This document shows, one piece after another, positions 33,901 to 44,695 of a stretch of DNA of 64,000 nucleotides. Position 1 is the first letter of the stretch. Each line of letters starts with the position of its first letter. The position numbers were made by a program, and so were the translations under genes. A model generated the notes under the pieces. It saw nothing but the letters and a program-made list of their open reading frames with translations. It was not told the origin of the DNA and searched no databases. Location of the stretch: assembly GCA_028641055.1 (NCBI GenBank), contig CM054061.1:111236019-111300018 (forward strand), in the 5' to 3' direction. The stretch comes from Alopecurus myosuroides (taxonomy: Eukaryota; Streptophyta; Magnoliopsida; Poales; Poaceae).

Positions 33901-34988
33901 TAGTTCGGGCTTTCCATTTGTTGCACGCATATGCAGGTACGAACCCTTGGCGCCAGGGTGGAACTTTTGTAGTCGGCATTTAGGGCGGCGTGGTCTTCCA
34001 GTGCTATGAGGGTCCCCCTTTTCTTCGTGGGGGCTCGATTAGCCGCGCACGCACAACACGTGGTTCTTTGGGCTTGATGCGAAGAAGAGTTGGGTTGTGT
34101 TGAGTACCTCGCTTGGTGGGTTGATCCCCCGTCTGGAGGGATATTCTTACGTGTACGGCCAAATTGGTGCATCCCTGCAGGGTTAAATCTTCTCGAGAAG
34201 CCGTGTTGTCCGCGGTTATGGATGACTTGGTGAAAGTGCTAGCTAACAAGTACTCAGACAACTTACACCTAATGATAATAACTTGACTAGTAATATAGTA
34301 TTACCTTCACCGTATAAATGAATGTCACCTTAATCAACAGTGTGAGTTTCCTTGGGTTGCTTCCTTAGTAGGGGGTAACATTGGATGGGTATGGTTTGGT
34401 GAGTAGTTTTAGTGGGTTCTGATACGCTATCTTATCCCTTCCTTTTAGCCGGATGTTGTAGCGCGTCTCTGTAGTTAGTTAGTGCAGCCAGCTGCCGCTT
34501 CTTTGCAATAATCCCTTCCTTTCCGTTGTACCCAAAGTATTTGTACCTTGTGATAATTGGTTACGCTGGTATCTTGTGAGTATGACTTGCCAGTACTTAA
34601 CCGTACTGACCCACGAATCCTTTCGTGGCTGCATATTCAACATTGCAGTCAACAAGTATGAAGTCTGACGACGTTAGCTTGGGAATCCCTCCGGCTTGGC
34701 CTGGGCAGGGATTGGACGCTCTCGGTTATCTTCAGGACTCTTAGTACAATTTGTATCTTGTCCGTAGCCGGACGCTATGTTGTTTCTTCCGCTGTTATTT
34801 GGATCTTTGTATTGTATCAGTTGTATCCTTGACTCGTTTGAGTCGTCTTGTATATATCTCTTCTGTTGTTGTTGTGGATTATTCGTGAACTGTTGTAATG
34901 TTATCACAAGTGGCAACTGGAATCGGTTATTATGCGGATTTGGCGGGAATGCTGAAATCTGCATAGTGCCCGATCTCGGGGCGTCACA
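30921..34988 (+). mobile_element. 4.07 kb probable solo LTR
   Basis: The unit runs from TGTAACGACCGGGG to CTCGGGGCGTCACA and is flanked by a perfect 5-bp duplication GAGGG (30916-30920, 34989-34993). Its two ends are not repeats of each other, so it is one long LTR rather than a short element. It has a CpG-rich section (31140-32220), an AT-rich section with a 159-bp tandem repeat, and no PBS or coding domain. Length and composition recall LARD-type LTRs of barley and relatives, but the family is not established here. Orientation is uncertain. Confidence 0.7.
32545..33030 (+). repeat. 159-bp tandem repeat, three degenerate copies
   Basis: Units are marked by AAATATGTTTTCCA at about 32564, 32723 and 32882. 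Each is followed by a sequence like TATCAACTTT..TTCTG and then GCTGAAAACAA. It lies inside the 4 kb LTR. Confidence 0.8.
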
Positions 34989-35002
34989 GAGGGGGAACCA
35001 TA

Positions 35003-35121
35003 CCGCTGGCGAACAAAGGTAGGTTCGCCAGCGCTATGCCCATACCGCTGGCGAACATATTGGCTGGTTTGCCAGCGCTATACTACCGCTGGCGAACAAA
35101 GGTTTGTTCGCCAGCACTACC
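35003..35121. repeat. Internal cluster of CACTA subterminal repeats
   Basis: Six copies of the motif (TACCGCTGGCGAACA and facing GTTCGCCAGCGCTA) as three hairpins, matching the arrays at both ends of the CACTA. They lie near the middle of the element, downstream of the transposase gene. Confidence 0.85.
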
Positions 35122-35922
35122 TTTTTTTTTTTAATTTATTTATTGTAGTATTTTTTATTAGTTTTTCTTTGAGAAACATTACTGTTTTTTTCTTAATTTC
35201 TTTGAATTGATTTATTATTGTTATATTTTGTTTTCCATTATTTTCTTCATGTTTCTCTTGTTTTGTTTTTGTTTTTTATTGTTAAATTTTGTTTTCCTTT
35301 ATGTTTTCTAATATTTCCTTCATGTTTTCTCTTGTTTTATTTTTGTTTTCTATGGCTAGGAGATATGTTTTCCAATATTTTCTTCATATTTTCTATTGTT
35401 TTCCTTCATGTTTTATTTTGTTTTCCAATATTTTCTTTCTTGTTTTCTCTTTTCATTATTTTGGTTTTAGTTGTTTTCCATTATTTTCCTTCATGTTTTC
35501 TATTTGTTTCCTTTAAGTGTTGTCTTGTTCTCTTTATATTTTCTATTGTTTTCTTCATGTGTTCTATTGTTTTCAATTGTTTTCCTTCATGTTTTATTTT
35601 GTTTTTCAATATTTCCTTCTTGTTTTCTCTTTTCATTATTTTGGTTTTAGTTGTTTCCATCATTCTTCTACTTGTTTCCTCTATGTTTTCTCTTGTTCTC
35701 TTTATGTTGTCTATTGTTTTTCTTTATGTGTTCTATTTTTTTCCATTGTTTCCTTCATGTTTTCTATTTGTTTCCTTTATGTTTCAAATAATATAAGTCC
35801 ACACATTTGAAATACAGAACATGGTACATTAAATTTATAATAAGTGCACATCAGACCAGTTGATCCATGCATATACATAGTTTCGTCGCATACAATTGGC
35901 AGACATATATATACATAGTTTC
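35122..35922. repeat. T-rich minisatellite-like region
   Basis: About 670 bases on the plus strand composed of degenerate units around TTTTCTATTGTTTTCCTTCATG. One segment (about 35425-35510) is repeated at about 35600-35680 with the shared core TCTCTTTTCATTATTTTGG. The long open frames it gives are Phe-rich low-complexity artefacts. It lies just past the stop of the transposase gene. Confidence 0.75.
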
Positions 35923-36527
35923 TCAGTGTTTGATCTTTTTGCCTTTTTTGGTCGCAGTTGCATAATTTAACCCCACATCATGACTTCTTCTTCTGAATGG
36001 AAGACCATGCCTAGGTAGCGTTGTTCTGCTTCTTCTTGTTGTGTATGTTGCATGACTGTCATCATCATCTTCTTGATCATCGTCAATATTTGGGTCGCCG
36101 AACGTCTCGAACTCGTCCTCGTCAACGACTCCATCCATTCCGATGATATTTCTTTTCCCTCTCCTCACGACAACACGGCTAGGCCTTGTGGGGTCTGTTA
36201 TGAAGAATCATTGGGACACATGCTTAGCCGATACCCATGGCTCATTTTGCGCTGTGACATTCGCGCTTGATGAGGTTCCGGCTTCGGGAATAACCATGGC
36301 TGTAAAGTATTGGTCTTCTTTTCTGACGGTTGACATCCTAGCCCATCTTACACGGAACATAGGCACCTTCTCTCCGGAGTAGTTAAGCTCCCATATCTCC
36401 TCAATCCTTCCGTAGTATCTTAACTTTTTGTCACCGGTAAAGGATTCCATCGTTACCCCTGAGTTTTGATAATCAGAAGTTTTGTCTTTCTCCTCTGTGT
36501 AGAAAGTGAACCCGTTGATATCATATG
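35923..36527 (-). pseudogene. TnpD transposase, C-terminal part (DUF4216-like)
   Basis: Continues the transposase frame cut at 44696 by element C; removing C and one ATATG copy rejoins it. The junction reads ...DINGFTFYTEEKDKTSDYQN, the start of the DUF4216-type domain (to ESFTGDKKLRYYGRIEEIWE and FRVRWARM). A stop near 36210 separates the last part. The tail is acidic (DDDQEDDDDSHA) then basic (KKGKKIKH), ending at TGA 35923-35925. Confidence 0.8.
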
Positions 36528-37002
36528 TGTCGTGGGATAATCACGGCAGACGTTACCGGGGGTAACTTATCTTGGGGCAAGACGACACAGGCGTTTGGGA
36601 GAGGGTTTAGCTCAGATGAAAACATGATGATATTCGATCTGGTAGCCGGCAATCAAGTCGCCGAGTCTCCGATCTCAATATAATAACTCAAATCTCGTGT
36701 TACACTGGATATTCGATATCAGGCGATATTACTAGAACTCTTGGACCTCCCTCAACTAGACCTAGGGGCAGGCTTATAAAGCACCCGGACCCCCTGGCTT
36801 GCCCTCCAAGACGCACCCTGAATCCTACCCGGACACTGCATACAAACCCTAGCTTTCCTTATCGTAACCCACAATCCGGGTTACCAGGCCTATGAACTTG
36901 GGCCTTCTAGAAGTTCCCTTATCCTTAGCCGGATCCTGCGCAGCGTCCTTTGGGCCGGGTTACACCTTGGCGTTGGCCTCCCGGGTTATCATCTCTCCAT
37001 CA
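36528..37002 (-). repeat. 3' LTR of element C
   Basis: 475 bp from TGTCGTGGGATAATC to CTCTCCATCA. The minus-strand polypurine tract CTGGGGACTA lies directly next to it (about 37003-37013). Confidence 0.9.
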
Positions 37003-37392
37003 GTAGTCCCCAGAATAGCTTGGGCTTCACGAGATTCTCTTTGAAGCGCACGCTATTCCCTGCAAAATTATCAAACTTACAAATTCAATGGAGGCCGGGT
37101 TATATTGCTTCGATAAACAACTAGGCCTAACTCCACGGTGGCCATATAATAACCCGGCTTTCTCCAAGTCCTTTACTTAGCTTTCCGGGTCAACACCCTG
37201 ATAAGAATGTTAAAGATCCGATTTACTTTACTCGATAATTGCCCCTAATGTTGCGGAGAGGATCTCCTTCTTATCTCTGTCCGGATATCTCGTCCAGCAC
37301 TTAAAGCATATCTCGCAAAATCCGTGCAGATAGCCGTTACTCCGAAATTTCCGGCTCCCGCTCGTTGAGCTAGGCTTATCCGCCCGCACCCT

Positions 37393-37400
37393 TATAAATA
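37393..37400 (+). promoter_or_regulatory. TATA box for the antisense gene of element C
   Basis: TATAAATA in the 3' region of element C, on the strand opposite to gag, about 70 bases before the first open exon. It is in the same relative place as the TATA box in B1. Confidence 0.55.
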
Positions 37401-37439
37401 GGTGCTTAGGGGTAAACCTAACCCCAACGGCTCATTTCC

Positions 37440-39528
37440 CCCCTTTCCTCTTTCCCTTTACTTCCGCGCTCGAGCTTGCAGAACAAGAGGACAAGGACGA
37501 AGAAGAAGAAACTGAAGGCAAGGTGGAGTCAGCGAGCGACGAGGACGACGCCGAGCCGCTAGTTAAGGTCGGAGCAAAGAGGAAACCCCAAGGGGTCGTC
37601 TTCAAGGTTCCATACCATTTCCTTGCCTCCAAACCATATTCCTTTGATAATATGCACGAGCTGAACCGGAGTTTATCCAATTGGCCGTATTTGAAGGATC
37701 CGCTCGCGACCAAGCGTCGAATGACTCGGAACTTTCCGGGTGATGGCGCTCTTAATCCGGGTATTTCGTCGTCTCCGGCTCGACGCGCTGGTATTTGCCT
37801 AATCCTTTCTTGGATATCAAAGCCTTTCCGAACCATCCCCTTACGGGATAATCCTATGTCTTGCTTGATGTTTTTCAGTTTCGTCCGGGTCCAGCAGTGA
37901 GCTCCCCTCGGACTACGTGGTGAATCCCGGGTAAAGTTCCTTTCCTGATGCTTCATCACCTTTTCATCATTTTTTTCCAGTTATACGCTAACTGCTTACT
38001 TACGCTGTTCATAGAGCCGCGGTCACTATTAGCGACCAAGAAGATATGGAGACCGATGACCCGGGTAAGGAGAACCCGGCCGATGATATGACGACTGCAG
38101 CTGGCGGCGAAGAACAACGAGTGCCACCAATAAACCCGGCCAATCAAGAGGCCGAGTACCCAATAGCCTCGCACGCACACGAGGAGAAAAAAGCTGCAGC
38201 CTTGGGCACGGAAGGAGGAGCACCAGACTCCAATATTCGGACGACCCGAACGCCTTCTCCCGTCAAGAAGAGAGCTCCTTCTCCGAGTCTCCAAGATCCC
38301 GGGTCTTCCAACTTGGGCAACAATACTTTCGATCAGATGATGAGCGCTCTCCTTGCTATGAAGGCCTCGGAGAGCGATATTCTAGAGCGCATGGCAACAG
38401 AGCACCAGGTAACAATACTTGATATCTCGTGGTATCCATCTAGTCCCCAAGTTCCGAGCATAACTTGTTGATGTTGTGCTCGGTACTCTATGCGATATTC
38501 GGCTTGCCCTGATACCCGACTGATACTTGTACTTTTTGTCCCTTACAGGCACATGTCACCCGGTCTGATGAAATTTTGCTCAAGACCGAACAACTTCTGC
38601 TTGCCGAGGTGAAGCGGAGAGAGGCCCTTGAGGCTGACATGGAAACTTTGAAGAAAGATGTTTCCAAATACAAGAAAAAGTGCACCACTGCTCAAACCGC
38701 ACTAAAGAAATTATCGGACCAAGTTACCGACTACTTATCGCATCTTGCTTAGTAAGTTTTTGCTGCCGACTGACTTCATGCCTATATTTTGTTACATGAT
38801 ACTCGGAATTACTGATATGGCCTTTCTTTGTTTCAACTGCAGGTGCTAACCTTGCGGCCCCAGAAGAAGATGCTGTTGCAAAGGCTAAAACTTTAAAGAC
38901 TGTGCTCCGGACTTTCTTTGCCGGCACCAAGTGGATATTGGATGCCGTGAAGTGGCCGACTGAGGTATATCCGGGTGAAGAAAATCTTATCCAAGCCTGC
39001 TCCACTGTGCCTGCATGGATCGAGCTCTGGAAACGCTCGGCATGCCGGATTGGTATGACCCGGGCCTTTGCGCTGGCTAAGGCTTACTTTCCTAAGCTTG
39101 AGCCGGCAAAGGTGATATCCGGGTTTCCAGAATTCAAAGCGGACGGCTCCAAGTTTGGGCCCAAGGACTTCAAGGCCGTACAATCCGCAGTGCGTCACTC
39201 GGCGACCACTTTGGCCGATAGTATGGATCTGCGTATGCTTATGAGTTCGTACGATGCTGAAGACAAAATCGTGAAGGAGGAAGCACCCCCGCCCTTCGAT
39301 ATTTTGGAGAAATGGACTGCCGATTCGGCCAGGAAGAGGGAAGAAACCGCGAAGAGGGAGGCCGAGTTAGGATCAGAGCCAACCACCTCTACGCCGACTG
39401 TCCTCCCTCCTGTCCGTCCTGATGCGAAGAATCCGGGTGACGATGCCGGGAGAGCTGAAGAGCAGGCCCAGGACCAAGACCCGGAGGGCAAGGGCAAAGA
39501 TGTGGACCCTACTGAGGAAGCCGAGTAA
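37440..39528 (+). pseudogene. Spliced antisense gene of element C
   Basis: Runs opposite to gag-pol. Inferred exons: about 37440-37930 (acidic EDKDEEEETEGKVESASDED, then VVFKVPYHFLASKPYSF), about 38014-38408 (MQ-free, Pro/Ala-rich, SPVKKRAPSPS), 38549-38751 (coiled coil around LLLAEVKRREALEADMETLK) and 38843-39528 (LRTFFAGTKWILDAVKWPTE through ALAKAYFPKLEPAKV, then an acidic tail ending DVDPTEEAE). Introns have GT/AG edges (for example 38409-38548). The coiled coil, the globular block and the acidic end parallel the antisense gene of B1. No ATG was fixed for exon 1 and one junction does not keep frame, so whether it is intact is uncertain. Its function is unknown. Confidence 0.6.
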
Positions 39529-40593
39529 ACAAATTCCATCACGATACCTTGGTCGTTTCGACGCTTTTGTTCGAAACAGATATTCTTTTGTCGGTGCACC
39601 TATGCACCTTTGATATTAGTACCGAGATCTGTAACACACTTTAATTCCTTGATATACCTCGTGCCTCTTTTGGCCTTTGGATGAACTTGATACTTATCTG
39701 GTTTTTGAGCTTATTCTTGATATCCGACTTTCTTTATGTTTCATTTTGTGAGACTCGGTTTCCGAGTATCGTGGGTTTCGACAAGTGGACTTTTCTCTAA
39801 GTCCCGAAGTCCCCAAGACTCGGATGTTGGGGTTTTTCGAGCTTAGTGACTAAACAACTTGTTTCTGTTTCGAAACCCGCAGTCCCCAAGGCCCGAATTT
39901 CCGAGTCTGGGATATGTGGTCTTTCCAAAGAGAACAAGATTGTTGTTGCTAAGCCCAAACCCGGAGCCGTTTCACATAGGTAATGAAGTTATGCTTGATA
40001 AACGTTGAGTTTCCGGCTATTAGCCTTGTACTCTGCATAACTTGTGGTTTAGATGACCCTTTTGACTATCCTGTACTGTAAGCCGGCTTTCGCGTGGATA
40101 CCATGTTGTTACATCTATACGAAAACAGGGTCAGGCAAGTCCCATTGGGCTTCATGGCTGATTGTAATCGTAAGCGAGCAAATCATGCCACTTTAGTGCG
40201 AGTCACATCAAGCTTAAGTAAGAAAAGTCAAGAAAATTTGGCTCCTTTGTCCGGTTATAAGATTGCAGCCGTACTCGTTTGCGAGTAATCGGCCCTTATA
40301 ACTCATAGGCATCAAGGCCGGGTCTTTGGGTTTGTAACTGTGCTATTCAAGCAATCAGCCCCCAAGACCTATATATATGCAACATACTTGATGATACTGA
40401 TGTACTGATAACAATAAATAATACTTACCTGTAACCGAAGTAAAGATCATAACAAAATAAGACTTGATAACCATCTCTTTATTGATACGAGAAAGTTTGG
40501 GTCAGCAGGCCGCCTCATTAAAAACCTTCCAGTCCCCTTAGGTACCCTGGATAGGAAAAGAGTGCGTCTGAAACCTACTGGCCGTTACATTGC
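39529..40593 (-). other. Spacer of element C
   Basis: Noncoding between the antisense gene and the truncated pol. Near 40500-40600 it resembles the sequence that normally follows integrase, so the pol deletion ends here. Confidence 0.45.
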
Positions 40594-41340
40594 TTAGTTC
40601 TTCTTGGGAGCCTGTCCAGAACTGGCGTAATCGATATACATTCTCCACTTGTTGGTCTTTTTTATTATGAATACCGGATCTGCCAGCCAATCCGGGTGAG
40701 ACATTTTTATGACGTGGCTGGCTGCAAATCGCCGTGTGATTTCTTCTCCTCTGGCAGATTGTTTGGGGGGATCATGCTCGATGAAGGCCACCATCTTGGT
40801 GTCTTGTGCTGCCTTGAATTTTGCCCTTTCGTCTTCAATACTCGGCCTTTTCAATGCTGTTCTGTCACCCGGGTCTGCTTGAGATCGGTAATGCTTGAGT
40901 TCCTCCTTTCTGCAAGCTTGCTCAGCCATTGCTGCGTCTCCTTCATCGCACTCGGCCGCTATATCCTGGCTTCCATGTATGGTGATGGTCTGCTTAGGAC
41001 CCGGGATTTTTAGCTGCAGATACACATAACACGGCCTAGCCATGAACTTAGCATAAGCCGGCCTTCCGAACAGCGCATGATAAGGACTGCGCAACTTGAC
41101 CACCTCGAAAGTGAGCCACTCAACTCGATAATTGTCCTTTGATTCTCCAAAAGCTACCTCCAATGCGATTTTTCCCTTGGGGCATGCTGAGTGACCCGGC
41201 ACTATCCCATGAAAAATTGTTGAGCTTTTCTGTAGCTGAGATTCCTTGAGACCCATGCGTAAGAAGGTTTCCCAATACAGGATATTGATGCTACTTCCAC
41301 CGTCCATCAGGACCTTTTTCAGCTCATAACCATTGAACTA
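40594..41340 (-). pseudogene. Protease and RT stub of element C
   Basis: Protease region with VLMDGGSSINILYWETF (DGG catalytic motif) and ALFGRPAYAKFMARPCYVYL, then a linker and the first RT segment (HPDWLADPVFIIKKTNKWRM). It breaks off at YIDY, replaced by ASSGQAPKKN and a stop. A TAG at 41338-41340 separates it from gag. All RT catalytic boxes beyond this point, RNase H and integrase are absent. Confidence 0.85.
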
Positions 41341-44215
41341 TGGTGCAACTACCAATGCCAAGACTCCCGGGTGTTCTATTCTTTCCGGGTGATCCCTTCT
41401 GCTCCATATTACGTCCTGTTCTGACCACCTCAGGTATCTCGGAACAGCCGAAGACACCGAGTTTACCGCCTGCTTCAGTATCTTCTTGTCCTTGTTGGAA
41501 CTTCCTGTAGTATGCACGTGATATTGACCCAACTGCTTGGGGTTAGCCTGGAAACCTCCAGTTCCCCCTTGATTGTTACCCTGATTTCCGGCTGCCGGGT
41601 TACCGGCTGGGGGTGGGCCGTTGCCCGGGTTTCCCCCTGGACCCGGTCCTCCTCCCCGACCTGCAGCTCGCATGGCTCTGTTCACTTCCTCGTTCTTCCA
41701 TCTCTGTAGGTCGGCGCACTGCTCCAAAGAGTGGTTAGCCGGTCTACCGTTCCTGCTGTGCTTCGGGCACGCCATTCTGAAGATGTCCCAATTGTTACTC
41801 GGCCTTGGTGTCCCTTGATAATTTCCTCCATTGTGATTTCCAGTATTGAAGTTTCCTTCTGCCCTGGGTCTTGAAGATCCCGCTTCAGTGTTGGCGACAA
41901 ACTCGGAGCCTCCTTCAAACGGGCGCTTGTTCTGACTGTTTCCGTTGTTACCCGGCGCTGATCCATTGCCGGTTCTTCCACTATTACTTGTGTTTGCTTT
42001 TGCTTTTTTGTCATCAACTTCCTCTTCTGTAGTATCCGTTGCGGCGTGTTTGTTGCATGCATCCATCAGTTCTCCCATTGTAACCTCTGAAGCATTCCGG
42101 CTAGATTTCATGCGAGTTAATTTTTGCACTAAGGGCGTGTACTTGCATGTTTTTGCCATAGCTTGTAATGCATCCTTGGGTTGAATATCTGTGGATGAAT
42201 GAAGTATTTCCATAACCCGGCGTAGCCAGCTGCGTGCCGACTCTCCCTTCTTCTAGACGCATCGTTCTAGGTCATCAATAGTGAATAACTTTCTGCACGT
42301 CCCGTGAAAGTGCTTGATAAACGCGGTCTTCAACTCCTCCCAAGACTTGATAGATCCTTTCGGCAGATTGGTGAACCATAACTTTGCTGCTCCTTCTGAC
42401 ATCATCAAGTACATGAACTTGGCTTGGAGATTCTCGGACGCATTGCGAATTGACATAGCCATCTCATAACTGCTCAACCATGTTTCTGGATCCATAGTCG
42501 GTTCGTAATTCACTACCTTACCCGGTTCTTTGAATTTTTCCGGGTAAGGTTCAGCCCGGATGCTATCCGAGAGACACTTAGGTCCTGCAAGAATGGTTGA
42601 AACTGGCCTTACTCGGGAAACGTGTGATCCTGTGGGGGGTACGGCTGGACGCGGTACTGCTGGCGGCCCAAGTAACGCAGACCCGGCCACGGCCCTCCTG
42701 GCTCTGGAACTATCCACGACAGCTTGCGCTGCTGATGCTGCCGGTGCTGCCTGAACACGGGGAGGAGGCGGCATTTGCTGCTGCTCTTCCCTCCGCCGCG
42801 CTGAACTTGTTTGGATATTGCCGGTATTGCCTCGCTGCTGACTGGCGTATGGTGTCCCATGCATCCCACTTCTGTGATCCGGATAATTGGCTTGATGCGC
42901 CACCGCAGTGTGCAGCATATCTATCGCCCGCCGGGTCTCCTCTGCATGGGGTGACTCTCTCACGGGGATTTGATTCAATGCGAGTGTTGCTGCGTACACG
43001 TTGTCCATGGGATTGTTGTAGTGACCTGCCGGTGTGCGAAATCGTGACGGTGGTGGTGGTGGTAATGTATTGCCGGTTGTAACTCTAGTCTGCGGTAAAG
43101 GTAACCCGGCCTGCTCGTTTGCCGCCTGTGTTCCCGCGGCTGCCGGCTGAGGGGCAGTTCCTTGGTTCACCGCTGGAATCGGCTGATCTTGAGGTGTGAT
43201 AAACAGTGCAGCCAGATTTATAACCCCACCCAACGCTGGCAATCTGGTTTGGTGCCTTTGATGTATTATGGTTGTTTCCTCTCGGAGCCGGGTTTCCAGT
43301 GCATCCAGCTCACGTTGGCGTGTGACCATCCCTTGTCTTTCTGCTTCTACTTGCCTTCTCTGTTGCTCCAATGCACGGCGGGCTACATCTAGATCCCTAA
43401 CACGTTCCGCCGTGTTTTCTGGGGTGATAACCGTGGCAAGAACTGTGGGATCTATAATCAGATTGTTGTCGAACAGGGCCGGGTGTTGTGGATTGGAAGG
43501 ACCCGCCCCTGGTGTCCGGTTTGCTAGAAATCCGAACGTGTTTGCCTGCAACTCATCGTCTGTTGCGCGGCTGTTAACCGATGCCGACTCTCCGTCAACC
43601 CGGACAAGGACCGGGTTTCCATTAGCCGCACCTTGCTGCTGGGTCAATGCTTGTGCTGCTCCAACCGCGGTCGCGGTCACGTTTTCCTGATTGAGATTGG
43701 TCGCGGGAGCCGTGTAAACCGCAACCCGGCACACGATGCTTGGCGCGAATTCAGGCTGTTCCTCTTCGCTGCTATTTTCCTCATACCGGTTCTCCAGCAG
43801 ATGCAGGATAGATTCGGTATCATCTTCTCTCTCGACCCGGCCACGCGGGGTCCATGCCGGCTCCTCCGGCTGTTCCCACTTCATGGTGGGTTCTTCTGTC
43901 GGATTTGTTGTTCCAACTGATTCCTCCCCATCTGACTGAATGTAGGTGGCGTCCCCTGACACAGAATCAAATCCAAAGTCGTCAGGGATCGAACCGGAAG
44001 TACGTACCATACCGATGAAGACGCTGATCCGGCCGATTGTCACGATAGATCCGGACTCGAGGTGATCCGACTCTGGCCCCCAGCCGGAATCGTCCACCAT
44101 CTTCTCTCCTTCGTGGTCGGTGTAGATCTCGCCGATGACTAGATTCTCAATGTTCTTCCGAGCTTCTCCCGTGATGTAAACACCTTTGGACGCAGGCCCC
44201 ACGGTGGGCGCCAAC
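41338..44215 (-). pseudogene. Gag of element C
   Basis: Long gag frame. On the minus strand it is open from within the 5' LTR (44340) through the PBS to a TAG at 42253-42255, then to a TAG at 41338-41340. Apart from these two stops the frame is intact. The N-terminus is acidic, followed by a Gln/Arg-rich coiled coil (RALEQQRRQVEAERQGMVT), a Pro-rich linker and the Retrotrans_gag domain at about 42560-42255 (YEPTMDPETWLSSYEMAM, AKLWFTNLP, FIKHFHGTC). A Cys/His cluster (CPKHSRNGRPANHSLEQC) and a Gly/Asn/Pro-rich tail follow. Both stops are CAG to TAG type changes by comparison with context. The protein would build the particle that packages element RNA. Confidence 0.85.
44195..44215 (-). other. 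Primer-binding site of element C
   Basis: Minus-strand GTTGGCGCCCACCGTGGGG, immediately inside the 5' LTR. It is intact. Confidence 0.85.
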
Positions 44216-44690
44216 TGTCGTGGGATAATCACGGCAGACGTTACCGGGGGTAACTTATCTTGGGGCAAGACGACACAGGCATTTGGGAGAGGGTTTAGCT
44301 CAGATGAAAACATGATGATATTCGATCTGGTAGCCGGCAATCAAGTCGCCGAGTCTCCGATCTCAATATAATAACTCAACTCTCGTGTTACACTGGATAT
44401 TCGATATCAGGCGATATTACTAGAACTCTTGGACCTCCCTCAACTAGACCTAGGGGCAGGCTTATAAAGCACCCGGACCCCCTGGCTTGCCCTCCAAGAC
44501 GCACCCTGAATCCTACCCGGAAACTGCATACAAACCCTAGCTTTCCTTATCGTAACCCATAATCCGGGTTACCAGACCTATGAACTTGGGCCTTCTAGAA
44601 GTTCCCTTATCCTTAGCCGGATCCTGCGCAACGTCCTTTGGGCCGGGTTACACCTTGGCGTTGGCCTACCGGGTTATCATATCTCCATCA
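44216..44690 (-). repeat. 5' LTR of element C
   Basis: 475 bp, about 98% identical to 36528-37002. A TATA-like CTTTATAAG (minus strand, near 44462-44470) lies in its middle. Confidence 0.9.
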
Positions 44691-44695
44691 ATATG

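Larger units (their letters stand above)
36528..44690 (-). mobile_element. Tat-lineage element C, pol-deleted, young
   Basis: An 8,163-bp LTR retrotransposon on the minus strand with 475-bp LTRs and the perfect duplication ATATG (36523-36527, 44691-44695). It keeps gag, protease and the first RT residues, lacks the rest of RT, RNase H and integrase, and keeps the 3' antisense gene. About 8 differences in 475 bp between LTRs (1.7% by eye) imply an insertion well under a million years ago at usual grass rates. Without pol it must have used enzymes of another Tat element. Confidence 0.9.

Noticed and set aside
35218..35796. Long Phe-rich open frame of 192 codons
   Set aside because: It lies in a T-rich degenerate tandem repeat and its composition is explained by TTT/TTC runs; there is no domain.
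42560..43690. Plus-strand open frames opposite to gag of element C
   Set aside because: Shadows of a 695-codon minus-strand gag frame with a recognisable capsid domain.
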